Shown here in pieces: positions 23,708 through 36,153 of a stretch of 64,000 nucleotides of DNA. The notes under the pieces were generated by a model that saw nothing but the letters and a program-made list of their open reading frames with translations, had not been told where the DNA came from and ran no database searches. The position numbers and the translations under genes were made by a program. The DNA is from Antennarius striatus (taxonomy: Eukaryota; Chordata; Actinopteri; Lophiiformes; Antennariidae): positions 871,001 through 935,000 of the forward strand of contig NC_090783.1 of the NCBI RefSeq assembly GCF_040054535.1, given 5' to 3'. How positions within the stretch are numbered: position 1 is the stretch's first letter; each line of letters opens with the position of its first letter.

Positions 23708-24844
23708 ACTCTAAATCCATCTTCTTCTTCTTCTTAGTTTTATTTAACCCCTTCCTCTCTGTTCACCTTACAAACAGGGCAGGAGCAGCCGAGGTGAATA
23801 GTTATTGATACTTTGACAGGTTCTGGTGGGATGGCGGTGGGATGGCGGTGGGATGGTGACGTGCTATAAGTGACTGCTGTTTAATGGAGGCTGTGTCAGC
23901 ATCAGGCTGCAGGCAGCTGTTATCGGATCAGTGTGAAACGTTATCCTCTGGATGTGGTTAGCGTAGCGCTGCGTTCAGATACTCAGACTGTTAAATGGAA
24001 CGATGGCATCCTTTCCTCTCTCTGTGGTCGGCGTTTGACATGAGGGCTGTAATGCAGTTTGAGTGATTAAATATTTATTGTGGAATTGATCAGCTACACC
24101 ACAGCGGTCGAGGTAGAGGCGAGGCTGCGAGTCATAAAATGATGCTAATGGAAGAAGATGTGAAGTTTTTTAGCACGTTAGCAGTTTTGATTCGTCCGCG
24201 GAACTAAAATCGTGTTGGACAGCATTCTCCTGAGAGTCTGAGAGTAAAAACAAGCATGTTCTGGATGGTTCCACCTTAAATTCTGAGGTTCCAGATCTTT
24301 TTTTTTTTTAAATTCAGACGAAGCATCACGTTTCCTTAGCAACCAGCCTCATCACTTAATTTTTTAGTTATTTCAGAAAACAAGAATTCGGAAGTCAGAA
24401 AACACACAAAACTGACAAGAAACTTCAAAAACTAGACTAGACGATGTCATCGGTTCTGGTCCGTTAAAGTTTCAGATGAGATTCCTCCTGATGTTCTTTC
24501 CTTCTTCTGCACGCTGGAGAACTTTGACGTGGTGTTCTGAGGTGGGAGGGGAGTCGTTCCTGTGATGGTGGCGGTGTGCGGGAGGGGGGAAGCGAGAGGC
24601 AGAACGCATGAAGACGAGTGACTGTTGAGGAACTCGTCTGAAGATCAGACTCACGGAGATGCAGGGAATCCTTTTCCACCCATGAAGAAGACGTGAGATC
24701 GCCCTGATCCTGCTTTCATACTCCTCCACAACATGTTGTCTGTGTTGATGGACCTGAATCTGTGACTTTTTCCTCCATTTTTCTGTGATATTTACGCTCA
24801 GAGACTCGGAACCGGACTGGTATTTTTTCCTTGCTGCTGCTGGG
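23708..24844. other. Presumed P2RX3 upstream region
   Basis: No separate gene was recognised. The 5' UTR and promoter of P2RX3 should lie here. A stop-free stretch on the opposite strand (24.5-24.9 kb) has no family resemblance. Confidence 0.4.
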
Positions 24845-26285
24845 ATGTGGTCGTGCATAAAAGACTTCTTCACCTACGAGACCACCAAGTCGGTGGTGGT
24901 GAAGAGCTGGACCATCGGCATCATCAACCGCATCGTCCAGCTCCTCATCATCACTTACTTTGTCGGGTGAGTGTTTCCCTTTCGTTCTGATGTGTTTACA
25001 GGTTTATGTCGTTTCTATGGCGACTGCTTGTGATAAACAGGAATTGGACGTGATGCAAAAGTGGAAGACTTGGATGTTTTAATGTATAAAGTTCTCATCG
25101 AGTTTCTGTTGTATTTAATAGTTCAAACACAAACTAAGAACAAAAATGTGTTGAAGTTGCTGCCTTAAAAATGCATTTTAAATGAGAATGAACACAAAAG
25201 AATAGCTTTTTTTGTGGTTAAATGATGATGTCATCGGGTGGGCGTGTGCTTCAGGTGGGTGTTCCTCCATGAGAAGGCCTATCAGATACGAGACACGGCC
25301 ATCGAATCCTCCGTCATGACCAAAGTCAAAGGTTTTGGGATCCACAACGATAAGGTCATGGACGTGGCGGACTACGTCACACCCACGCAGGTACGGGCGG
25401 ACGGATGGGGGGCGGGACCGGTAGATGGGGGCGGGGCTGGTGTGTGATTGGTGGGCGGTGATGTGCCGTTTATTTGCTCTCTCTGCAGGGAGCGTCAGTC
25501 TTCTGCATCATCACCAAAATGATCACAACGGAGAACCAAGTCCAGGGGTTCTGTCCTGAGGTACCGACACCGGCACAACTCGCATCGATTCGATCGCAGT
25601 AGTATCGCTCAGCGTTTGCGATTGTACGTCGGTTTTCCGAAAAAATACACGGAAAAATAAGAATCCACTTTGCGTCTGTGTGACACAAATATTAGAATCG
25701 TAAAATCACTAGTGAACCAGTTGTGGAGTTGAGTTCAGAACTGAGAATGTTATCTGTAGTTTAGTCTGAGACAAGTCCACTCAACTGACATCGTTTGTTT
25801 GACTTACGTTCCCGATTACCGATGTAATCCCGGGTTTACCTTTACACACTGTGAGTGTTGCCCCTTGGGGTGGGCGGGTCAAAAGTGGCACTGCACCAAT
25901 CAGCCAATCAGAGTTGAGCCAGGTATATGCGTCACATTTTGACCCCTTTTTGTCCAGATTTTTGAGTCACGGCTTATTTGTTTCTCTGTTTGACAAGAGT
26001 ATGAGAGGATCGTCTGCATAGAAATGATTGGAGATACGACCGATGAAAATGATTCTCTGGAAACTGGGAGAACAAAGTAGGACTGAGTCCTGAGGCTGGG
26101 GATGACACACAGCGACCCCGAGAGACCAAAACACATTCGACAAACGAGAAACCAAAGAGACGTTTTTCTTGAGACATCAAGTCGTCAATTTAATTTACAT
26201 ATATATATATACGTATATATATATATATATGTAAATTAAATTAAACATTTGAACTTGTCATTTTGATGTTATTTATATATAATAT

Positions 26286-26333
<48 letters not shown>

Positions 26334-26991
26334 CCAGAGTGAGAAAAAGTTCAGCTGTATCCAGGACAGCGACTGCATCAGTCGCCTCAACAAACCAGGA
26401 AGTTATGGTGAGAATTTCCGTTTTGTTCTGAGCCTGAAATTAAAGTTCTGTTTTTCCGGTTTGCGTAGAAACGTTTTTTTTTGTTTTTCTGCTCCAGGAA
26501 TCCTCACGGGGAGATGCGTCCCGTTCAACGACACCATCAAGATGTGTGAGATCAAAGGCTGGTGTCCCGCTGAGATCGACACCGTCAAGATGTAAGACGC
26601 CGGCGTGTCCGTAGCGTTGGTGGGGGGAGGGACTCCCGTCTGGGCCAGCCTCTGATTGGTGTCATGTTTGGTGACACTATACTGTACATGTCACCACATT
26701 GAGCCAATCAGAGGCTGACTGGGATTAGTGACTTGGTTTGGTGGGGCCAGAACGTGGTCCTCGTCCCTGTCTAGACTTGTCCATTAATTGGGATGATAAT
26801 GGAGGAAACTTTGTGACTTGCTTCTTTCACGTTCTCTCCGTCTTCCCCTTCCAGCACGCCGATGATGGAGGTGGAGAATTTCACCATTTTCATTAAGAAC
26901 AGCATCCGCTTCCCGACCTTCAACTACACCAAGTAGGACATGACGTCAAAGCTCGTAACGATGATGTCCATCACAAGGATTTGTGCTCATG

Positions 26992-27057
<66 letters not shown>

Positions 27058-29175
27058 AGGGAACTTCCTGTCCACCATCACTAGCAGTTACATCAAGCAG
27101 TGTAACTTTGACATGGTCAACAACACCTACTGCCCCATCTTCAGGGTGGGAGACGTGATTCGATACGCTCAGCAGAACTTCACCAAACTGGCCGACAAGG
27201 TACCGGCGAGCGCCGTCAGACCGGATGCTGATGGAGGAAACAGGAAGTCAACATGTCTGAACTTTTAGAGGGTTTTAGAACATGGCTTTTAGAGACACGT
27301 AATACCTGTTAAACTTGTCGTCTCTGATTCCAACTGATTTGTTGCTCTGAACTGGTTGAGTAGAGTCTACTTGTTTTTTGGCGCGGCTTACGTTTGACTC
27401 CAGCTCTAGTAGTCCCACCCCTTAACTGGCCAATCACAGCATAGCAACACAACTAAGGTTCATTAGTTCAATCGTTAACGACAAGGCCCAATTAAAATGT
27501 CCGAAGACCCGTTCGTGGGGCGTTTAGGGTCTAACTACGGTTGGTATCAGTTCAACACCTATAGTCCAAACTGGGGGGGTTGACACTTTGAATCATCCTT
27601 CCCGGCAGGGGGGAGTGATCGGAATAAAGATCGGTTGGATCTGTGATCTGGACAAGTCGGATGACCAGTGCAACCCATCGTACTCCTTCACCCGGCTGGA
27701 CGCCATGTCCCAGAAGAACAGCGTCTCCCCAGGGTACAACTTCAGGTGGGATCACGCAGAAGAACCGCCCCCCGTTGCTGCAGGAAGCCGCTAAAGCTAA
27801 CACATACGAACAACACCAACCACACGATCAATCGGTGACAGATTCATTTCTAGTCCTGATCTGTTAATGAACTCACAGGATCACACAGGTCCTATAGCAT
27901 AACCTGCTAGCTTAAAGGCTAATCTGTGGGTGTTACTTCAACTCGTGTCTCATGTAAGATAAAAATTTTAATGCATATAAATATCTAAATACTCCTTTAT
28001 CACACTACATTTTCCTTCTGTAAAAGTCTTGTTATTGATTTGTCTCTGCAGGTTTGCAAAGTACTTTAAAATGGAGAACGGGACGGACTACCGAACGCTG
28101 ATCAAAGCCTACGCCATCAGGTTCGACGTCCTCGTCAACGGAAATGTGAGGCCGATTCAATATTTAATAATAGTAATAATAATAATGATAATAATAATAA
28201 TAATAAAATCAACCGTGTTGCTTTGCAGGCGGGGAAGTTCAACATGATCCCAACTCTTATCAACATGGTGGCAGCCTTCACGTCAGTGGGAGTGGTGAGA
28301 TCTACTGGTTTAGTTGTTAAAACCAGTTTAAATAAGTTTCCCCCAGTGATGTCTCATGAGTATTTTTTTGAAATATATATCCATCCATCCATCCATTCTC
28401 TTCCGCTTATCTGGGGTCGGGTCGCGGGGGCAGCAGCTTAAGCAGGGAAGCCCAGACTTCCCTCTCCCTAGCCACTTCGTCCAGCTCCTCTGGGAGAATC
28501 CCAAGGCGTTCCCAGGCCAGCCGGGAGACATAGTCTCTCCAGCGTGTCCTGGGTCGTCCCCGGGGCCTCCTCCCGGTAGGACGTGCCCGGAACACCTCAC
28601 CAGGGAGGCGTCCAGGAGGCATCCTGACCAGATGCCTGATCCACCTCATCTGGCTCCTCTCGATGCGGAGGAGCAGCGGCTCGACTCTGAGTCCCTCCCG
28701 GATGGCCGAACTCCTCACCCTATCTCTAAGGGAGAGCCCGGACACCCTGTGGAGGAAACTCATTTCGGTCGCTTGTATCCGGGATCTCGTTCTTTCGGTC
28801 ACGACCCACAGCTCGTGACCATAGGTGAGGGCAGGTCACGAGCTAAATTTTTATTTTATTTCTCTTCCAGGGCACGGTGCTTTGCGACATCATATTGTTG
28901 AACTTCCTGAAAGGGGCGGAGCAGTACAAGGCCAAGAAGTTTGAGGAGGTAAATAACCCGATTTTTTTGCCTCTATTTGTCGATCAATAACAACTCGTTT
29001 CTGTTCTGAGCTCCAACCTTCATCCGTCTTTGTCGCTCGCCCACCTCAGGTGTCGGACAACCAGCTGGACTCCCCCAAGAACGGCTTGTACCGCTCCCAG
29101 CTGTCCCTCCGCCGCAGCGAGAACATAATGAAGTCCAGCGACTCCGGGGCCTTCTCCATCGAACGTTACAGCTAA
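24845..29175 (+). CDS. p2rx3: P2RX3, ATP-gated ion channel P2X3
   Basis: Trimeric plasma-membrane cation channel opened by extracellular ATP; in mammals it serves sensory neurons. Twelve coding exons: 24845-24966, 25255-25390, 25489-25560, 26338-26407, 26498-26591, 26855-26932, 27058-27199, 27609-27745, 28052-28145, 28229-28294, 28871-28948, 29050-29175; 1215 nt, 404 residues (human 397). Visible: the N-terminal PKC-type site TYETTK, first membrane helix ([16 protein letters not shown]), ATP-contact lysines in KVKGFG, the extracellular cysteines, the NFR motif ([17 protein letters not shown]), KAYAIRFDV, the second helix ([20 protein letters not shown]) and the YKAKKFEE stretch. The C-terminus ends in [11 protein letters not shown], like human DSGAFSIGH. 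No defect seen. Intron 10 contains a LINE fragment. Confidence 0.97.
26187..26242. repeat. AT-rich palindrome in P2RX3 intron 3
   Basis: AATTTAATTTACATATATAT runs into its reverse complement ending GTAAATTAAATT, with a single ACGT near the centre: an almost perfect 56-bp palindrome expected to extrude as a cruciform. Confidence 0.9.
26290..26330. repeat. (GT)n at a P2RX3 splice acceptor
   Basis: GT tract ending eight bases before the acceptor of P2RX3 exon 4, taking the place of a normal polypyrimidine tract. A similar arrangement occurs at exon 7 (26995-27054). Confidence 0.95.
26995..27054. repeat. (GT)n at the P2RX3 exon 7 acceptor
   Basis: About 60 bp of GT directly followed by GCAG and the start of exon 7 at 27058. 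Confidence 0.95.
28376..28830 (-). mobile_element. 3' end of a Rex3/RTE-like LINE in P2RX3 intron 10
   Basis: The minus-strand frame (28802-28410) encodes [20 protein letters not shown], then [20 protein letters not shown] and ends [14 protein letters not shown]. This is the C-terminal part of a common fish LINE reverse transcriptase. The 3' tail is a (GGAT)n run, seen here as ATCC units at 28379-28397. Rex3 is reported to have a GATG-type tail, so Rex3/RTE is my best family call. Only about 0.45 kb is present (5'-truncated). It is antisense to P2RX3. Confidence 0.82.
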
Positions 29176-29699
29176 ACCAATCAGCACGCAGCATTAGGCC
29201 AAGGAAATTCCTTGCTCTCTCATGTTTAAACAGTTAAAACATAGTCAACACAAAGAGGATGAAACATAAACGCATGACTGCCTTTGCATGGTGATACTTT
29301 TTATCTTAGCATTTCCTGTGTTTTAGGTGTGTTTTAATGGTAAACCAGGAATAAACAGACGCTGGTATCAGCTGCTTCACCTCCCTGGTTCTCTGTAGTG
29401 GTTTTATTGTGGTCACCGTTCTGATGGATCTACTCTGCCTAATGGAGCTGGACTGTGGTTTGGTTGAGTGGTTGTGTTAGTCCATGGCAAAAACCTCAAG
29501 GAAGAACCGGAAACGCCTTTTCCAGATTACACCAGACTCCAGACTCCAGCGGCATCCCAGATGTGTGTCAGCATCCTGAGGTGAGTTTTGTAGGGAGGGT
29601 TTAAAGTCATGGTGCTGGAGCTGAAAGGACCGAACAGATCTTTGAACTAGGAGCTGCCCAGGGGTACAAACGGATCAGATTCATAGTAAACTGCCCTGT

Positions 29700-29985
29700 T
29701 CAAGGCAAGACGAGACAAGACTAGACAAGACTAGGCTAGACCAGACCAAACCAAGCTAGACAAGATTAGAGTAAATCAGACTAGACTAGACTAGACAAGA
29801 TTAGTCTAGACCAGACCAGATGAAACTAGACTAGATTAGCCCAGACTAGACTAGACTAGGCTAGACAAGATTAGACTAGACCAGACCAGACTAGACTTGA
29901 CTTCACTGAACTAGACTAGACAAAGCTAGACCAGATTAGTCTAGACTAGGCCAGACAAGACTAGACCAGACTAGACTAGTTAAAT
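29700..29985. repeat. Degenerate AGACTAGAC minisatellite
   Basis: About 285 bp of irregular 5-mer-based units (CTAGA, CCAGA, CAAGA). Confidence 0.9.
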
Positions 29986-30080
29986 TACACAGATTACACA
30001 AAGGGTTTTTTGAATTGAAGTCAGCATTGACTTTCTCCAATAGCAGTGCGCTGTAGTGTAGTTACTGTTTTGTCATTACG

Positions 30081-30118
<38 letters not shown>
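30081..30118. repeat. (GTT)n microsatellite
   Basis: About 12 perfect GTT units. Confidence 0.95.
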
Positions 30119-30446
30119 CTGGTATCTAACATGCTAGAACTGTGAGTTACAGACTCAGAAATGTAAGGAGAACTCCTGGAAGGGGGAGGATGGACGACAG
30201 ACAGGGAAACATCTCAAAGAGATGAAGCGGATGCTCTGGAGACTAAGGCTAATTAGATAAGGATGGCAGCAGCATGATGTCTTCTCATGTTTCTAATGGA
30301 GCATTGTGCTGAACCAAGCCGGGGGGTTAGAGACGTGGGGTAGCCAGATGATCCTTGAACCTGCACTGGAAACTGGAAGTCACTTCCTGCTTCTCTGGTC
30401 CGGAAAACTGAGCAGAGATCCGCAGGGAGAGGAATTCTCATCACCT

Positions 30447-30483
30447 CATCCACAACGGGTTCTGGAAAAACCCGTTGTGGATG
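30447..30483. repeat. 15-bp perfect hairpin
   Basis: CATCCACAACGGGTT and its exact reverse complement separated by CTGGAAA. It resembles a terminator stem, but there is no bacterial context; taken only as a structural repeat. Confidence 0.9.
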
Positions 30484-32227
30484 TTAAAAGACAAAGATAT
30501 TTATATTTGTTTAATAATATTTATATTTGAATGGCTTAATCATTTCTTGAACTTGATTTGACTTTCATTAAATGCTTGTTAAAGTTATAGAAAGTTGGTT
30601 TCAATACAATTACCCCGAACCGCCACACGGGGGTGCTCCAACAGAACAAAGGTAACCTTCCACTGATAAGAGGAAGGCGCTCCCAAACACTGTTGGCTCC
30701 ATAATATGTGTTATGTATAATAAATTACTCACACAACATTAAGGTATTGTATGTAAATTATGCACTAAATAGAAACGATTCCCTTTAGCTAATTTGTAAC
30801 TGATAAATATCAATGACTTTATTTGTTTACAGTTGACACTAAATTATACAGACCAAAGGAATCTGTTTTATTTTATTGTTATATGAACCTGACCATGAAT
30901 AAAACTGAGTCATTTTACAGTAACTTACTCATGCATGGCTTCCAGCACAGAAAGCTACCGACACTTGACCTCTCCTTCCTCACAGTGAAGTCCATTCTAA
31001 TTGGATGAGAGTTCAGAGGTTTCTGGGATGTCATGAATCGCGATCTTTAATCATCTTTAATCAGTCTAGTGTTCAATCAGGACGTGTTCTTCAAGGATGA
31101 TCAATGATCAATGGTTCTAATGGCCCATCACTAATACTGATAACAGCTTGTTTACAGCAGCAATAGATCATATTCTGGTCATCAGAGTGAAGCCGAATGT
31201 GAACAAACACTTCAATCAGAACACAATTAAACTATATCTCAAAGCAGAACATTAATGTTAACCTTTATAGCATATAGGAAAGGTTCAGTGCTCTGATTGT
31301 AAATGTAGGGATGAGTTTATCATGAATGACGTTTAAATGCCGAAGAGGCATCAGACTTTGGTTTGGCGTTGATTTTGTTCGATATGCTGATTTAGAATTA
31401 TTCAGACTTGTCTATTAGGATCAGGAGTGCCGAACATGTTATGACCGGAAAAAAGGTTCTTCTCCTACACACACCATACGTTAACCCGCTACAGGACTCC
31501 TAGTGATGTACCTGCGCTGTACGCTAGCAGGGAAGGGAAGGCCGGGTGTTCATAACACTATAACAGTACTACTACAGTGTTGAACGTTGTTTTTGAGGAA
31601 TCACTATTGTGTCACTGGATCTAGAGGAGGACAGGAGAGAAAGACTGATTCAGTACTTTAACGGTTTGTATAGGTGGAACATGGACTGAGCTCTGAATAT
31701 CTTTATACGCTGATGACATGATCCTGTTTGCTCAGAGTTAAAGCAAACTCTACCAACTCTGCCTGAGCTGACAGATTCTTTCAGGGTCTTTTCAGGACAT
31801 CAAATGAATAAAAACATCTGTGACTGAGAGACGTCGCCCTGCAGCGTTACCTTGATAGTCTTTATAGTTTTCTAATCAGGCCCACCTTCTCCTCCTTCCT
31901 CCTTCTTCCAGGTGCGTCATAAACATCCATCAGACTCATGTAAGACAAATCTTATGTGGGTTCTTTATGTGTTCTTCTCTCTGTAAGGATTGAAAACATC
32001 ATAAAAAGATGTGTAAGGATAATAAAGGAGGGCGGGTCATCAGCCGTCGTCGTCAGGGTTCAGTTTCCAGTCAGTGGTTCCAGCAGCAGCTCTGAGTGAA
32101 GTGATGGATTGTTTCTCGGCAGTCTGGATTGTGTAACACGGGTTCTGCTCTGGACCCTGACCTCGGACACCTTCTGATGGCGTCTTATCTCGCTCTGGGA
32201 TGGCGTCGGCGTCTTGAGGTGAGGCAG

Positions 32228-32285
32228 TATATAAAGAGCACAGCCAGCTTCCATGTTGGTCACAGCAGACGCTGAGTTCAACCAG
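32228..32285 (+). promoter_or_regulatory. Lectin A core promoter and noncoding exon
   Basis: TATATAAAGA at 32228-32237. About 25-30 bases on starts a leader that ends at GAGTTCAACCAG with a GTAAGACC donor at 32286. It splices to the acceptor CTGCAG upstream of the ATG exon. The same TATA decamer occurs in lectins B, C and D. Confidence 0.7.
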
Positions 32286-32534
32286 GTAAGACCTGAACCT
32301 GTCTGTCCTCTCTGAAGGCGCTCGTCCTTTCCTTGTGTCTCTGGTTGGTCTGGTCCAGCCGCTTGACCTGCAGGTGTTTGACCGATGGATGAAGGAACGT
32401 TTGATAGTCGTCAGCTCACCGTTTGGATTGTAGAGCTTTAAATATCTGTGGACAGAACCAAACGCTGACATCTAATCATCTTCTCACTCGTTTGCTCAAC
32501 GTTCTGATGGGTCTTTGTCCTGCAGACCTTCATC

Positions 32535-33923
32535 ATGTTCCTCATGAAGACCCAGCTGCTCGTCTGTCTTCTCGGTGTCTTCCTCTCTGTCGGCGCTGCA
32601 GCAGGTAAAGCCTACGTCAGACTCCAGACAGTCCTGACTCTTCTGATTTGAGCGCCTCACGTTTCCTCACAGCTTCACTTTGTTTCAGACGTCCAGGAAG
32701 AGAGAGCTGAACTTTCAATCCCAGGTTAGTTTCCGTCTGACGACGAGACGCCGAGGCTCTCCTGGTTCATCCTCAGGGATCACGACCTCGCTCCTGAACG
32801 CTGGACACACTCACAGCATCATGTTCTCACTTTCTTGTAGGAGTTTCTCTGGAGGAAACACCAGATGTTCAGACAGCACGTGAGTTCATCTAGAAGATAA
32901 CGGAGAGAAGATTGTTGATCTGCAAAATTCAGTTTGTCCTAAAAATAACTGCAACAAGTCAAGCAGCTTTTAAACACCTTTATGACGGATTTCCTCTACA
33001 TCTGATTTTGTTTGATGTCATTCTGCTTTCAGAGGAGAGATCGGCGTTAAGTTGTCCTCCAGGATGGCAGCAGTACCAGAACAAATGTTACCAGCTGCTC
33101 TCAATGGCATATGCCTGGAATAATGCAGAGGTAATAGATGTTACGAGTTAATAAATACCAATAAAATTTGTGCTTCTGATTTGCAGACTCTCTACTCTCA
33201 TTGGTCCAGGTTCTGAGATGTCTGTCTGAGGTCTAACACCTTTCTTTGTGTGTCCTTCTCGTGTTTCTCCATCCAGTTTCATTGTGAGAGCATTGGATCC
33301 AACCTGGTGTCGGTCCGGAACTTCGAGGAATACAGTTTCCTCCAGAATATGGCCAGGAGTGCTAATTACCCCACAGCCTGGATTGGTGGATACCGGTTCC
33401 AGGTCAGAGAGCAGATTCACACATAACTACTGGACACTCGTCCTCAGCGTTGTGACAAATATCGATTATCCCCCATCCAGGGCTACTGGAAGTGGGACGA
33501 TGGTACACCGTTCCTCTACGACAACTGGTACTCCCACAGCAGCAATTCCAACTACAACTGTATCTACTTGAACAGTGAAGGTAAGGAACCTCTTGGAGGT
33601 CTGCATATACCCTTAAGCTAACCGGCAATGAGAACAGAAAGGTGTAAACGCTAACGGTTAGCTGTGGATAGTTGGTCTGATGGGGCTGGACCTCACATGT
33701 GTGCAGGAAATGATGTAACTGAGGTGCAGCTGGGTCAGCCTCCAGGACTCAGACTTTCTCTTCTGATCTTCAGACTTTACACCTGCCTGAAACTGAACCC
33801 TCCACCGGGATACGTCTCTAACTCTGTGATGTTGGTCTTTCCTCTGGTTCAGGTGTTCTCGGCTGGGCCAATCAGGAATGCCATCTTGGAAAACCATTCA
33901 TTTGTGCCAAGAATCTCTGCTAG
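32535..33923 (+). CDS. Secreted C-type lectin A (PRG2/ladderlectin-like)
   Basis: Small secreted protein with one C-type lectin fold; ligand unknown. Exons 32535-32604, 32689-32724, 32841-32879, 33033-33130, 33277-33402, 33481-33580 and 33853-33923 give 540 nt, 179 residues. Exon 1 is a signal peptide (MFLMKTQLLVCLLGVFLSVG). Exons 2-3 are an acidic linker (EERAELS, SLEETPDVQ). The lectin domain runs from CPPGWQQYQNKCYQ through AWIGGYRFQ and WKWDDGTPF to GWANQECHLGKPFICAK. All family cysteines are present. EPN/QPD and WND calcium-site motifs are absent, so calcium-dependent sugar binding is doubtful. AATAAA lies at 34081. Position beside P2RX3 and the acidic propiece suggest kinship with human PRG2/PRG3; fish type II antifreeze proteins and ladderlectins share the fold and are the alternative label. 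Confidence 0.88.
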
Positions 33924-34085
33924 CGTCTGATAGCTGAAGCATGCTAACAACTGTCGATGCCTGGATCAGCAGCCGCTGTTTGAAGCTACCTGTGGAACCA
34001 TTGGCTGGGATAGATTGTCTGTTTACACCTGCCAAGAACAAATGTATTGATGACTAGAATAAGTATTGATAGAAAATACAAATAA

Positions 34086-35989
34086 ATGTAAAACAAGGTT
34101 AAAATCTCGGCTCTAATGATCTCATTTACTAATTATATTCATTCATGACACTTTCTCCAGTCTGGTTTTCTCCAGTCTGGAAAAGTCTTAAATCTGAAAT
34201 GTGGAAACAGTTCCATGAGGGACAACAACAGTGTGTCGTGTGACTTCATGGTACTTCATAGAATCGGAAGAAGGTAGAGAATAAAACAAGATGGGGTAAC
34301 AAGACAAGTCCAGTTTATAAATACCATGAAGTTTCATTACAGTTCAAAATTGGCTCTGAAGTTGAGACTCACATAAACTCAGCTGTAAGACTGACCTTCG
34401 AGATCGTTTTTACAAAGGTGGGCAGGAGAACATGTAAGAAATAAAGTCCAGTGATCAACTGTCAAAAAAAACAACAAAGAGGAAAGACAAGAAATCCAAA
34501 CCTAAACCTAACCCCAACATTAACCTTAACCCAAACCCTAACCTAACCCTAACCCAATCCCAACAAAAACCCTAATCTTAACCCTAACCCTAACCCAACC
34601 CTAAACCGAACCTTAACCCAACCCAATGATGAGCACGGAGACCAACAATAGGACACAAAATCCTCATATAACGAAATGACCCAAACAGACAGAACTCATC
34701 TCTTTTCATTGAATGACTACCGAAACCAGAACACGTCCAGAATTTTCCAGTTGGATGGGCAGAATCAGTCCATCCAAATGAACTGGACCAAATGTTAAAT
34801 CAGGGAAGCTAAATCCTTCCCAGGAGATGAGTTCAGTGGTTCTCCTGATCCAGTCTCATCTGTCTGACACAGCAGAACCCCCCCATGGCCAGTGTTACTC
34901 CTTTGTGCTGTCGGTGCAACAGGGAACCCGGAGGTCTGAGGTGGATAACCTTGACGTAAGACTGATGCAAGAAGTGAGCCCGTCTTGCGGTTCCTGTCTT
35001 CTCAGGAACGGTTATCATTGCGGTTCTCATTCTCAGGTCAACGTTTGAAGGTTTAGGCTGTGTCCACAGAAAGGAAGTCCAGACTGGAGGATGACCAGTT
35101 GGAGGGATAGATGAACGAAATAGACCAGGAAGTTCCCCAGATACCTGATACAAGGTTACCCAGATCAATGGAGTTGTTTCAAAGGGAGATGAGTCAGAAG
35201 ATCCCCTTCTTGGTGTCAGGCAGGAAGCAATCAGGAATGAAGTTGGGTGACTGGAGTCCAGGACCAGAGACCAACAGGAGGACCATAGCAGGGGGTGGTA
35301 GTGTCATCAAGAAAACAGTTTGGTTGATCTGAGCTACTGTGTGTCACGTGTCGCTCTTAAGGGGTGATTCAGGGGCACGTCCTCGGTTCTATTTCCTCTG
35401 GGCTAGAAAACCGGTCGGGTTGTCAGCATACCCTTACAACATTCCAACATCATTCTTCAAAAGACTTCATGTTCTGGTGTCTGTCTAAATCTCGGAACCA
35501 CTGACCCGCTTCACCATCAACCGGCCCCTCAGGCCATCCCATCAGAACCTCCTGCTGTCACCACAGACCCGTCTGAAAACTGAAGGTGTTGCTTTATTCA
35601 TGTGAGTGGTTTACAAAATGGTGTTTGGATAGACGTTTTAAAATAGGAACAAAAGTTCTGTTCACAAGTTGGTTATCCTGAAAAATATATAGAAAAGAAT
35701 TCCATGGATTTCCATGAAGGTTGGTGGGAGGGTGGGAGGGTGGGCCCGGGAGGGTGGGCCCTCGGTCGGAATAGGATGCAGATCCACGATTCCTTCTCAC
35801 ATTCGGTAGCAAAGCGAGAACCTTTGTCATCAATCTGGACTTGTTCATTGAATAATGCACTGATTGATCAATACTTTATTCATGACGATGAGTCTTTAAT
35901 AATCTTCTACACTTCAGGAAAACATCTCAGTCCAGTTGAAAACAATGAAAGTCAAGGAAACCATGAGAACCAAGTTGGGTTTTTATCAT
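34086..35989. other. Spacer of inverted duplication 1
   Basis: About 1.9 kb between lectins A and B, not shared between the arms as far as I can see. No gene recognised. It contains the telomere-like tract at 34500-34628 and a G-rich stretch near 35730-35765. Confidence 0.5.
34500..34628. repeat. Degenerate telomere-like CCCTAA tract
   Basis: About 130 bp of CCTAACCCTAACCC units with variants (CCTTAACC, CCAATCC), lying between the two arms of inverted duplication 1. Confidence 0.85.
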
Positions 35990-36153
35990 ATATTTATTTT
36001 CCATTTCCTAACAACACACATCTATTCTACTAATCAATACATTTGTTCTTGTGTTGGTGTAAACAGTCAATCTATCCCAGCCAATGTTTCCACAGGTAGC
36101 TTCAAACAGCGGCAGCTGATCCTCAGTCGTTAGCATGTTTCAGCTATCGGACG

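Larger units (their letters stand above)
29176..30860. other. P2RX3 3' UTR and intergenic repeats
   Basis: An AATAAA at 29350-29355, about 175 bases after the P2RX3 stop, is the likely poly(A) signal. Beyond it lie an AGACTAG-type array, a (GTT)n tract and a hairpin, listed separately. No gene recognised. Confidence 0.5.
30860..34085. repeat. Inverted duplication 1, left arm (contains lectin A)
   Basis: Matches 35990-39330 in reverse complement. Similarity is uneven. The outer part (30860-31410) and the lectin exons are clearly diverged. About 31653-32614 is almost identical to 38690-37725. A unique insertion (about 31410-31650) is absent from the other arm. The inner limit is near the lectin A poly(A) signal. 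Confidence 0.85.

Noticed and set aside
30447-30483. Hairpin resembling a bacterial intrinsic terminator
   Set aside because: No U-tract in the right place and no bacterial gene nearby.
32040-32471. Identical 143-residue frames in both arms of inverted duplication 1 (also 37869-38300)
   Set aside because: They run antisense across the lectin promoter, TATA box and leader exon. Their identity simply follows from the near-identical DNA.
34500-34628. True chromosome-end telomere
   Set aside because: The units are degenerate and flanked on both sides by unique genic DNA, so it is interstitial.
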